Source: Myxococcaceae bacterium (GTDB lineage Bacteria > Myxococcota > Myxococcia > Myxococcales > Myxococcaceae). From it: a stretch of 33,450 bases of DNA. Below the pieces are notes generated by a model. It had not been told where the DNA came from. It ran no database searches and saw only the letters and a program-made list of their open reading frames with translations. The translations under genes and the position numbers were made by a program. Shown one piece after another: positions 1 to 6,589 of the stretch (the first letter of the stretch is position 1; each line of letters starts with the position of its first letter). Where the stretch lies: the NCBI GenBank assembly GCA_022616315.1, contig JAKEEX010000550.1, positions 1 through 33,450 of the forward strand, in the 5' to 3' direction.

Positions 1-588
1 CTCCACCGGGCCCCAGTGGAACGACAGGTGGCCCCCGCTGCCGGCGGCGTCGTAGTAGCCGAGCAGCTGCACCTTGAAGTAGCGCCCCTCCGTGGTGTGC
101 ACCACGTACACGACGTCGCGCGGCGTGAGCTTGTGCTTCAGCAGGTCGTAGGCATACCAACCATCTCCCGCGAGGAACGCCGACACCGCGTCCGCGCCAT
201 TGGCCACGTCCGCCACGAAGCCGTCCGCGGGCGCGCGCACGAGCGCGTCGAAGTCCTGCTCCGGCAGCGCCGCCACCTCCACCGTGCCGGGGCCGCTCAC
301 GCCGCCATTGGTGATGAGCTCGAAGCGCTGGAAGGCCACGTCCCACGCCTGGGTCGTCAGCGCCGTGGGGGTGTCCAGCTCGGCGCGGGTGTCCAGGTCC
401 AGGTACACCCACGCCCCCTTGTCGCTCGCGTCCACGTGCGTGAGGGACGAACCGTCACCCAGCTCCTCGTGGCTCACGCGCGGACCGGAGGGCCGCTCGC
501 CGTCGAAGGGGAAGTCGTCGCGCAGGTCCGGGGCGCAGGCGGCGAGCAGCAGGGCGAGGGCGCCCGTGTGGAAGAGGGGAGCGCGCAT
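1..588 (-). CDS. HmuY-family lipoprotein (3' end beyond window)
   Basis: Partial gene. 196 codons are visible from the ATG at 588, and the C-terminus lies off the left edge. The N-terminus is a lipoprotein signal with lipobox L15-A16-A17-C18. The central W82-DVAF-QRFELITNGG stretch is the hallmark of HmuY-type heme-binding proteins, and the visible end (GRYFKVQLLGYYD, then SFHW) matches the final strands of that family, so only a few residues are probably missing. HmuY proteins (best known in Bacteroidota) are surface or periplasmic lipoproteins that capture heme and pass it to a TonB-dependent receptor. The ATG overlaps the stop of the upstream receptor gene (TGATG), which implies translational coupling and a shared function. 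The heme ligands cannot be assigned from the sequence, so the ligand could be another iron compound. Confidence 0.8.
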   Translation of the reverse strand, partial: MRAPLFHTGALALLLAACAPDLRDDFPFDGERPSGPRVSHEELGDGSSLTHVDASDKGAWVYLDLDTRAELDTPTALTTQAWDVAFQRFELITNGGVSGPGTVEVAALPEQDFDALVRAPADGFVADVANGADAVSAFLAGDGWYAYDLLKHKLTPRDVVYVVHTTEGRYFKVQLLGYYDAAGSGGHLSFHWGPVE

Positions 589-2609
589 CACAGCTCCGCG
601 GTGAGGCCGCCGTACACCTGGCGCGGCGGGAGGGGGACGTAGAGGTCGTCGCCGGCGTCGAGCACGTTGTTCACGCCCGCGAAGACGGTGAAGCGCTCGA
701 GGAAGCGGTGCCCGACGCGGAGCTGGAGCTCGGTGGTGGGGGATGCCCACGTCGGTTCTCCCGCACTGGGCACGCCTACCGCATCCAGCGAGGAGGCGAA
801 GCGGCGAGGCCCGGTCCACGCACCACGCGCGGACACCTCGAGCCCGAGCGGTCGCACGCGCCCGGACAGCTGCGCGGTGGCCCGGTGAACGGCGCGACCG
901 TCGAGGAGCTCTCCCGTCCCGACATCCCGCGCGTCCGTGAGTCCGTAGCCCGTATCCAGCCAGAGACCCTCCCAGAGGCGGACGCGCGCCGTGGCCTCAC
1001 CACCCCGCATGCGTGCCCGGTCCACGTTGCCGTAGCCGAAGCGCGTGGGGCTGTCCGCGGTGGCCTCGGCGAGGGTGGCCACTGAGATGAGGCCCTTCAC
1101 CTCGTTGTCGAAGAGCGAGAGCGCCAGTTGCACGCCGTCCCGCGGGGCCCAGTCCACCGCCAGTGTCGCTCCCTGGGAGCGCTCGGGGCGGAGGGAGGCG
1201 TTGCCCTGCACGACGTAGCCGACCGCGGGGTTCTCGAAGCGCAGCAGCAGCTCCTGGAAGGAGGGGGCGCGGAAGCCCCAGCCGTACGCCAGGCGGACGT
1301 TGAGCGCGTCCGTCAGTGCGAGCTGGGCGGCGAGTCGCGGCGAGGGCGTGAGGCCGAACTGCGAGTCCGCGTCGAGGCGCACACCGGGCAGCAGCACCAG
1401 CCGCGGCGCCTGCAGGACGTGCCACTCGTCCTGGACGAAGAGGCCCGTGCGCCACCGCTCACCGCGTCCGCCCTCCAGCCGGTCCGCGCGCAGCCGGAAG
1501 AGGGACTGCTCGAGCCCTGCGGTCAGCAGGTGCCCGCCGTGAAGCGGGACGTCCGCGGCGGCGCTCGCCTCCCAGAGCTGCTCGCGCGAGAGCTCGTAGC
1601 GGTCCGACTCGAGCGAGGCCCGCTGGTCCTGCTGCAGCTGGTCGCGCCAGAGCGAGTGGCGCAGGCTGAAGGTGAGGCCGCTGTCCTCGCCGAGGCGCCA
1701 GCGTCCTCCGAGCGCGGCGTTGAAGAGCTCGGTGCGTCCGCGCCGGTCGAAGACGGCGCCGGTGGGCAGTGCGTCCACGCCCGTGGTGTCGCGCCACAGG
1801 TAGTCCACCTCCGTGTGCAGGCGGGGCCCGTCCTCGGGGGCATAAGAGGCGCCGCCGCTCACGTCGAAGCCGGAGTGGGCGCTGCCCGTGAGGGCCACGT
1901 CGGAGAGGTCGCGGTCGTAGCCGAGCGCGCTCCGCCTGCCGCCGCCGAGACGCAGCTGCCAGGGCCCCTCGTTGAGCCCCGCGTGGCCGCGCACGTCCAG
2001 CTCGCTTCGCATGCCGTAGGAGGCGGTGAGGGCTACCTCGCGGGGCTTGCCGCCGCGCCGGGTGATGAGGTTGATGACGCCGCCCATGGCGTCCGAGCCG
2101 TAGAGCGCGGCGGCCGGGCCCTTCACCACCTCCACGCGCTCCACGTCGCGCAGGGTGTAGCGCGAGAGGTCCACCACTCCGCCCACGCGCCCCGTCACGC
2201 GCTGGCCGTCCACGAGCACCGCCACGCCCTTGGGGTCCAGCCCCTGCAGCGACACGCCGGTGCCGCGGAAGGAGCGGCTCAGCTGCACGCCGGGGTGGGC
2301 CTGCAGCAGCTCGGCGAGGTCGCGCGCACCGGAGCGCTCGATGTCGCGGCGGGTGAGGACCTCGGTGGGCACGGGCGTCTCCGTGGAGAGGCGCTCGGTG
2401 CGCGTGCCGGTCACGACGGTCCGGGGACCCTCCGCCAACTCTCCCCTCTCCCCCTGGGAGAGGGACGGGGTGAGGGGGTTGGAGGACACCGTACTCTCCC
2501 CCGTGCCCCCCTCAGCGCGAGCACTCGAGGACACACCCACCGCAACCACCATGCCCCAAGCCCTCCACCTCGCCACCGTGCTCCTCCACTCACCGCGTCC
2601 TGTCCTCAC
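588..2609 (-). CDS. TonB-dependent outer-membrane receptor (heme/siderophore type)
   Basis: 673 aa. An Arg-rich start and a hydrophobic segment ending near ARA (residue 32) look like a signal peptide. A TonB-box-like RTVVTGTR lies at 63-70. The plug domain (about 75-185) contains the typical LLQAHPGVQL, VAVLVDGQRV, RVEVVKGPAAALYGSDAMGGVINLITRR signatures (described here in pieces). The rest is a 22-strand-type barrel with the usual GWGFRAPSFQELL and NVLDAGDD elements. It probably imports an iron complex, with the downstream HmuY-like lipoprotein as its partner. Residues 45-56 are encoded by a 34-bp palindromic repeat that also occurs after dnaN. This adds a Pro/Ser-rich linker between signal peptide and TonB box. 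A Fur-like palindrome sits in the promoter. A start at Met20 would leave a very short signal peptide, so the first Met is preferred. Confidence 0.9.
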   Translation of the reverse strand: MRTGRGEWRSTVARWRAWGMVVAVGVSSSARAEGGTGESTVSSNPLTPSLSQGERGELAEGPRTVVTGTRTERLSTETPVPTEVLTRRDIERSGARDLAELLQAHPGVQLSRSFRGTGVSLQGLDPKGVAVLVDGQRVTGRVGGVVDLSRYTLRDVERVEVVKGPAAALYGSDAMGGVINLITRRGGKPREVALTASYGMRSELDVRGHAGLNEGPWQLRLGGGRRSALGYDRDLSDVALTGSAHSGFDVSGGASYAPEDGPRLHTEVDYLWRDTTGVDALPTGAVFDRRGRTELFNAALGGRWRLGEDSGLTFSLRHSLWRDQLQQDQRASLESDRYELSREQLWEASAAADVPLHGGHLLTAGLEQSLFRLRADRLEGGRGERWRTGLFVQDEWHVLQAPRLVLLPGVRLDADSQFGLTPSPRLAAQLALTDALNVRLAYGWGFRAPSFQELLLRFENPAVGYVVQGNASLRPERSQGATLAVDWAPRDGVQLALSLFDNEVKGLISVATLAEATADSPTRFGYGNVDRARMRGGEATARVRLWEGLWLDTGYGLTDARDVGTGELLDGRAVHRATAQLSGRVRPLGLEVSARGAWTGPRRFASSLDAVGVPSAGEPTWASPTTELQLRVGHRFLERFTVFAGVNNVLDAGDDLYVPLPPRQVYGGLTAEL
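2443..2476. repeat. 34-bp palindromic repeat, copy 1 (in frame inside the TonB receptor gene)
   Basis: The arms CCCTCTCCC and GGGAGAGGG with a 3-nt loop form a strong hairpin, followed by a GACGGGGTGAGGG tail. It matches copy 2 (11563-11596) at 32 of 34 positions by direct comparison. Similar 'PLTPSLSQGERG / PSPRPSPRGRGE' translations are familiar from dispersed intergenic palindromes in high-G+C bacteria. Here the element lies in frame in the 5' part of a coding region. Confidence 0.85.
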
Positions 2610-2650
2610 GTGACGGCCGCCTCCACCGGCAGCAGGCCGGAGACGGCGGC

Positions 2651-2679
2651 GTGATATTGCAAATCAATCTCAATGTCGA
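2651..2679 (-). promoter_or_regulatory. Predicted promoter of the TonB receptor/HmuY operon
   Basis: On the minus strand, TCGACA (2679-2674) and TATCAC (2656-2651) are separated by exactly 17 bp, a plausible sigma-70 type -35/-10 pair (5/6 and 4/6 matches). The region is an A+T-rich pocket in otherwise G+C-rich sequence. It lies 42 nt upstream of the ATG at 2609. Confidence 0.5.
2657..2673. promoter_or_regulatory. Fur-box-like operator
   Basis: TTGCAAATCAATCTCAA is a 17-bp imperfect palindrome (5 of 8 symmetric pairs) resembling Fur-family operators built on TTGCAAAT/TTGAGAAT half sites. It coincides with the whole spacer between the predicted -35 and -10, where a bound repressor would exclude RNA polymerase. 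Position and the operon's iron-uptake content support the call. The match is by eye only. Confidence 0.5.
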
Positions 2680-2717
2680 GCCCCACGGCCCGAGGCGTCC
2701 ACGGCCCATCACGGCCC

Positions 2718-3155
2718 CTAATCCGTGGCCCTGCCGAGAAGGATCGAGAGCGCGAGCAGGGTGAGCACCACGGACGTCATCCGGACGAAGGCGCGGTCCC
2801 GCTGCTGACGGAAGCTGAAGAACGCGATGAGGACGCGCAGGACGGGCACGGCCATCATCACGAGCAGGCCCATCATGACGAAGGCCTGCCCGCGCACCTC
2901 GCGCGCCAGGACGAGCACGGCCTCCAGGCTGGACGGGCCATGCTCGGGGGAGAGGAGCGGTGTCAGGTCCACGCGGGAGGTGAGCCGCTCCGGGTTGTGG
3001 AAGAAGGAGAGCGTCACTCCCACCCCGATGAGCGCCACGCTGAGCACCACGCCGCTGCGCAGGAGCGTGCTGATGAGCAGCTCCACCCCTCCGGGCGCCA
3101 GTGGCCCCGAGGTGTCCCGGGCCTGCGCGGCTTCTTCCGAGCGCTCCACGCTCAC
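2718..3155 (-). CDS. DUF1634 family membrane protein
   Basis: 145 aa from a GTG at 3155 that overlaps the stop of the upstream exporter gene (GTGGTGA). The frame is open further upstream, but that part lies inside the exporter gene. Three hydrophobic segments are visible: about 19-40 (ELLISTLLRSGVVLSVALIGVG), about 88-108 (FVMMGLLVMMAVPVLRVLIAF) and the C-terminal SVVLTLLALSILLG. Small DUF1634 proteins of this form are regularly encoded next to TauE/SafE permeases, as here. The role is unknown, and an accessory subunit of the exporter is the likely job. The next GTG/Val, two codons downstream, is an alternative start. Confidence 0.8.
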   Translation of the reverse strand: MSVERSEEAAQARDTSGPLAPGGVELLISTLLRSGVVLSVALIGVGVTLSFFHNPERLTSRVDLTPLLSPEHGPSSLEAVLVLAREVRGQAFVMMGLLVMMAVPVLRVLIAFFSFRQQRDRAFVRMTSVVLTLLALSILLGRATD

Positions 3156-3985
3156 CACCCCTTCCGCAGCATCTGGATGGCGACCCACAGCAGGACGCCC
3201 ACGAAGAGAGCGCGCACGGTGCGGCTGTGCAGCCGTCCCAACAGGCGCGTCCCGGCCATGGCGCCCACCGTCGCCCCCGCGCACACGGGGCCCGCGATGA
3301 AGGGGTTGATGTCACCGCGCGCGAAGTAGACGCCCGCGCTCGCCGCGGCCGTCACGCCAATCATGAAGTTGCTGGTGGCCGTGGACACCTTCACGGGCAG
3401 CCGCATCGCGAGGTCCAGGGCGGGCACCTTGAGGGCCCCCGCGCCGATGCCGAGCATGCCGCTCACGGTTCCCGCCACGTACATGAGGGCGAGGCCCGCG
3501 CGCGTGCCCGTCACGCGGTAGGGGACCTCGCATTGCTCGGCGACGTCGTAGTAGCTGCCGTGGAGACCGAGCCGGTCGGCCAGCGCGTCCGGAGCAGGGG
3601 GCTCCTCGACGCCTCCGCCCAGCCTGCGCAGCATGGCCAGCGCGGACCAGGCCAGCACCGCGCCGAAGAGGAGGAAGAGCCAGCGCCCGTGCAGCGACGT
3701 GGCGAGGAGGGCGCCGGTCAACGCCCCCGCGGCGGTGCCCACCTCGAGGAACATGGCCACGCGCAGGTTGGCGAGCCTGTCACGCACGTAGGCCGCCGCC
3801 GCGCCGCTGGAGGTCGCGATGACGGAGACGATGGAGGCGCCCACTGCGAAGCGGATGTCCACCCCGAATCCGAGGGTGAGCAGCGGCACCAGGAGCAGGC
3901 CGCCGCCGATGCCCAGCACCGCGCCGAGGGCACCGGCCCCGAGGGAGAGGCCGAAGAGCAGGGCGGTGAAAGTGAAGGGCGTCAT
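3152..3985 (-). CDS. TauE/SafE family sulfite/organosulfonate exporter (anion permease)
   Basis: 277 aa and highly hydrophobic, with about eight membrane segments. The two internally related halves both carry the glycine-rich family motif: GAVLGIGGGLLLVPLLT near the N-terminus and GTVSGMLGIGAGALKVPAL in the second half. Members export sulfite, sulfoacetate or related small anions across the inner membrane, but the substrate cannot be read from sequence. It is followed at once, with overlapping stop/start, by the DUF1634 gene, so the two form one translational unit. A central hydrophilic loop (GGGVEEPPAPDALADRLG) is normal for the family. The start ATG gives MTPFTFTALLFGLSLGAG with the first membrane segment at the very N-terminus, as usual. 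Confidence 0.9.
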   Translation of the reverse strand: MTPFTFTALLFGLSLGAGALGAVLGIGGGLLLVPLLTLGFGVDIRFAVGASIVSVIATSSGAAAAYVRDRLANLRVAMFLEVGTAAGALTGALLATSLHGRWLFLLFGAVLAWSALAMLRRLGGGVEEPPAPDALADRLGLHGSYYDVAEQCEVPYRVTGTRAGLALMYVAGTVSGMLGIGAGALKVPALDLAMRLPVKVSTATSNFMIGVTAAASAGVYFARGDINPFIAGPVCAGATVGAMAGTRLLGRLHSRTVRALFVGVLLWVAIQMLRKGW

Positions 3986-4167
3986 CGCGGGCCGGGCGAT
4001 GGTGGCGTTGTCACGACCGGGACCGCAACCAGGCCCACAGGTCCCCGCGCCTCCCTGCCTGGTGACGGACGCGCCGAGTCGGCGGAGACCCTCGGGGTGG
4101 ACACGAGCACGCGCGCGAGCGAGTGGATGTGCCGTTTCGACCTACATGCGTTCGCCCGACGAGCCGG
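3986..4167. other. Gene-poor spacer
   Basis: 182 bp between the exporter gene and the O-antigen ligase gene, both on the minus strand. It should hold the exporter promoter. No convincing -35/-10 pair, hairpin terminator or operator could be picked out by eye. Confidence 0.4.
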
Positions 4168-5499
4168 TCAGGACGCTCGCCGTTCCGGCGCTGATGCGTC
4201 GCTCACTGACGAGGACTCGTCGGACGACTCAGCTTCCCCGGCCGCGTCGCCCTCGTCGCGCGTGAACGCCGCGCCGAGCGCCAGCGCGAGGGCCATCGAG
4301 AACTGGGCGTGGAAGAGCGGGTCGTGCACGAGCGAGAGGAGCGCGAAGAGAGTCAGGGAGCCCAGCCCCGCGGCGCCTTCCCAGCGAGAGGGCTCGAGCT
4401 TGCGAGCCAGGCCCGCGAGCAGCAGGAGGAAGAGGACCGCTCCGACGACGCCCGTCTCCGCCGCCATCGTGACGAGCTGGTTGTGGGCCTTGCCCCCGTG
4501 CTCACGCACGTGTTGGGGCGTGTCCGCGGTGGCGAAGAGACCCGGATTGAAGCGCCCGGGCCCCACTCCGGCCACGGGGTGCCCGCGCACGGCCCGCAAG
4601 CCCGTGGCAAGCAGCGCGTTCCGGTCTCCGTTCCCTTCGGAGGTGGCGCTAGTGAGGAAGCGCTCGCGCAGCGGCGTGTAGAACGCCACCGCGAGGGCTC
4701 CCGCCACCAGGACACCCGTGCCGAGCGCAAGCGCGAGTCTGCGTGGGAGGGCGAGGCCGACGAGCAGCGCGGTCGTGAGCACGAGTGCAGCGCTCGCGGC
4801 GCGCGCGAAGGGGAACGCCAGCACCGAGACTGCGCCCAGAATGCCTACCCCGAGCGCCACCCAGCCAGAGCGCCCGCGGTGCCTGAGCCCATAGGCGAGC
4901 GCCCACACCACGGCAATCGCCCCCACGTGAGCGAACTTCAGCCTGTGGAACACGAGCCCAACGCCCATGAAGCGGCCCTCGGCCCCCGGCACCGGTTCCG
5001 TCATGCGGTGGAACCTCAGGCGCGTCCAGGCGAGCGGCTCGAGCTGCTCCGGAGAAGGCCACGCGCCGAAGTGCTGCAGGCCCGCAGCGAGGCAGGACAA
5101 GAGCAACAGCGTCGCCCACGTCCAGGCCGCGCGCGCGCGGGACTCGGGCGTCAGGCGCGCCAGGGCGGCAGCCGCCACCGGTACCGACGCCCAGTCCATC
5201 AAGCGCGCCACTCCGGAGCCGCGGGGCAGGTGTCCGGCGAGCATCGGCGCGACCAGGGCCCAGGCGAGGAAGGGCCACAGCATCCACCAGCGGCGCAGCG
5301 CCCGCGCCATCGCTCCCGGTTGGCGGCGGCGGATCGCCTCCACTCCGAGCGCCAGCGCGCAGCCGACCATCCCCACCGAGGAGAGTGCCTCCATGGTGAG
5401 GACTCCCGCTCCCCACAGCGCCACCATCACGGCGAGCCACCGTTGGGTGAGCACGCTGTCGGTACGGACATGGGCGTGGGGTGGGGGGAGATTGCTCAT
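4168..5499 (-). CDS. O-antigen ligase/polymerase-like polytopic membrane protein (Wzy_C domain)
   Basis: 443 aa from the ATG at 5499 (MSNLPPPHAHVR). The frame is open back to 5889, but that part overlaps the divergent glycosyltransferase gene and has no coding character. About ten membrane segments are visible. The large periplasmic loop carries the Wzy_C/WaaL signature: GLRAVRGHPVAGVGPGRFN, then GGKAHNQLVTMAAETGVVGAV, with the conserved His-Asn and Glu-Thr-Gly. Such proteins join or polymerise undecaprenyl-linked glycans, either ligating O-antigen to lipid A-core or polymerising repeat units. Ligase and polymerase cannot be told apart from sequence. The C-terminal 30 residues are a soluble acidic/Ser-rich tail. 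The neighbouring divergent glycosyltransferase supports a surface-polysaccharide role. Confidence 0.85.
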   Translation of the reverse strand: MSNLPPPHAHVRTDSVLTQRWLAVMVALWGAGVLTMEALSSVGMVGCALALGVEAIRRRQPGAMARALRRWWMLWPFLAWALVAPMLAGHLPRGSGVARLMDWASVPVAAAALARLTPESRARAAWTWATLLLLSCLAAGLQHFGAWPSPEQLEPLAWTRLRFHRMTEPVPGAEGRFMGVGLVFHRLKFAHVGAIAVVWALAYGLRHRGRSGWVALGVGILGAVSVLAFPFARAASAALVLTTALLVGLALPRRLALALGTGVLVAGALAVAFYTPLRERFLTSATSEGNGDRNALLATGLRAVRGHPVAGVGPGRFNPGLFATADTPQHVREHGGKAHNQLVTMAAETGVVGAVLFLLLLAGLARKLEPSRWEGAAGLGSLTLFALLSLVHDPLFHAQFSMALALALGAAFTRDEGDAAGEAESSDESSSVSDASAPERRAS

Positions 5500-5688
5500 G
5501 CGGTGAGGGGGTCTACCGCAGCCACCGGCCGGCTCAAAACGTGACAGCGGCTCGCGGGGTGTTCGACGACCTGGGTCCGCACCCAAGCAGGGCAGACGGG
5601 CAGGCCCGCGCTTCCCGCTCCTCGCGCGCGATGCTGGCCGCGTCGACCCGGCTTCCCTCTCCGGATGGGAGAACGTAGAAGGCAGGAC
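5500..5688. promoter_or_regulatory. Divergent intergenic region between the two glycan genes
   Basis: 189 bp separating two divergent starts, so both promoters should lie here. A purine stretch (AAGGCAGG, about 5 nt before 5689) serves as the ribosome-binding site of the glycosyltransferase. No strong promoter or operator is visible by eye. Confidence 0.4.
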
Positions 5689-6546
5689 ATGGAACGTTCC
5701 GGCGACGCGGGTCATGTGGAGCTGAGCGCTGTGGTGATGGTCTTCAACGAGCGGAAGACCATTGCCCGGTGTCTGGATGCTTTGGTGGCAGCCTGCGACG
5801 AGGTGGTGGTGGTGGACGACGTGTCCACCGACGGCACATGGGAGTACCTCCAGTCCCGCGGCGACGTGCGGGCCGTGCAGCACAAGCACACCACCTTCGC
5901 GGCCCAGCGCGAGTACGGCAAGTCGCTCGCGCGTGGACGCTGGGTCCTCACCATGGACGCGGATGAGTACGTGAGTCCCGCGTTCGCCGCGGCCATCCGC
6001 CAGGCCATCCGCCGCCCGGACGCGCCGGACGGCTTCTACATCTGGTGGCGCACGCCCTATCCGCCCTCACTCGTGGGTGCGAGCTGGAGCAAGTACCCGC
6101 GGCTGGTACGCACGGACAGGTGCCGCTGGGTCCAGACCGACAACCCGCACTCGCCGCTGGACATGACGGGTCTGCGGATGGAGGTGCTGAGCGGGGCGCA
6201 CATGGAGCACGCGCCGCTGCCCAACCTGGCCACCGCGCTGCGCAAGAGCATCAACCGGAGCCTCATCGTCGCCACCCAGGAGAGGGCAGTTGGCCGCAGG
6301 ACGAACGGGCTGAAGCTCTTCGGCAGCACGCTGGCGCGCTTCCTCAAGATGTACGTGCGGGGAGGGGCGTGGCGCCACGGCACTAGCGGCTTCATCATGG
6401 CGTGTGCAGCAGCGTTCGAGGCCTTCGCCAAGCAGGCGTTCCTCTACGAGACGCCGCTGCAGGCCGCCGAGCAGCTGCAGGACGGCGGGCCCGGCTCCTA
6501 CCCGCAGGGTACGCGGTTCGCCAGTCCCCGTGCTGAGGCCCCTTGA
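5689..6546 (+). CDS. Glycosyltransferase family 2, WaaE/KdtX-like
   Basis: 285 aa. The GT-A fold signature is complete: LSAVVMVFNERKTIARCLDAL, the nucleotide-binding VVDDVSTDGT with D43-D44, and the metal-binding D90-A-D92-E93 in LTMDADEYV. The later WSKYPRLVRTDRCRW segment and the HxxH-like AHMEHAPLP segment match the WaaE group, which adds sugars to LPS core. A C-terminal hydrophobic helix region (GGAWRHGTSGFIMACAAAFEAFAKQAFLYE) may contact the membrane. I chose the ATG at 5689 over 5665 because AAGGCAGG lies just upstream of 5689 and nothing similar precedes 5665. It is divergent from the O-antigen-ligase-like gene, so both probably act on the same surface glycan. The donor sugar is unknown. 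Confidence 0.88.
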   Translation: MERSGDAGHVELSAVVMVFNERKTIARCLDALVAACDEVVVVDDVSTDGTWEYLQSRGDVRAVQHKHTTFAAQREYGKSLARGRWVLTMDADEYVSPAFAAAIRQAIRRPDAPDGFYIWWRTPYPPSLVGASWSKYPRLVRTDRCRWVQTDNPHSPLDMTGLRMEVLSGAHMEHAPLPNLATALRKSINRSLIVATQERAVGRRTNGLKLFGSTLARFLKMYVRGGAWRHGTSGFIMACAAAFEAFAKQAFLYETPLQAAEQLQDGGPGSYPQGTRFASPRAEAP

Positions 6547-6589
6547 GCCTTGAGCTCGAGGCGCTCGCGACTCGTTCGCTGGGACGTCG

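Noticed and set aside
1128-2654. 508-codon plus-strand frame over the TonB receptor
   Set aside because: No start context and no domain. The receptor on the minus strand has full plug and barrel signatures.
5500-5889. N-terminal extension of the O-antigen-ligase-like protein up to 5889
   Set aside because: It would overlap the divergent glycosyltransferase gene, reads as low-complexity His/Pro/Arg sequence, and the Met at 5499 directly precedes the first membrane segment.
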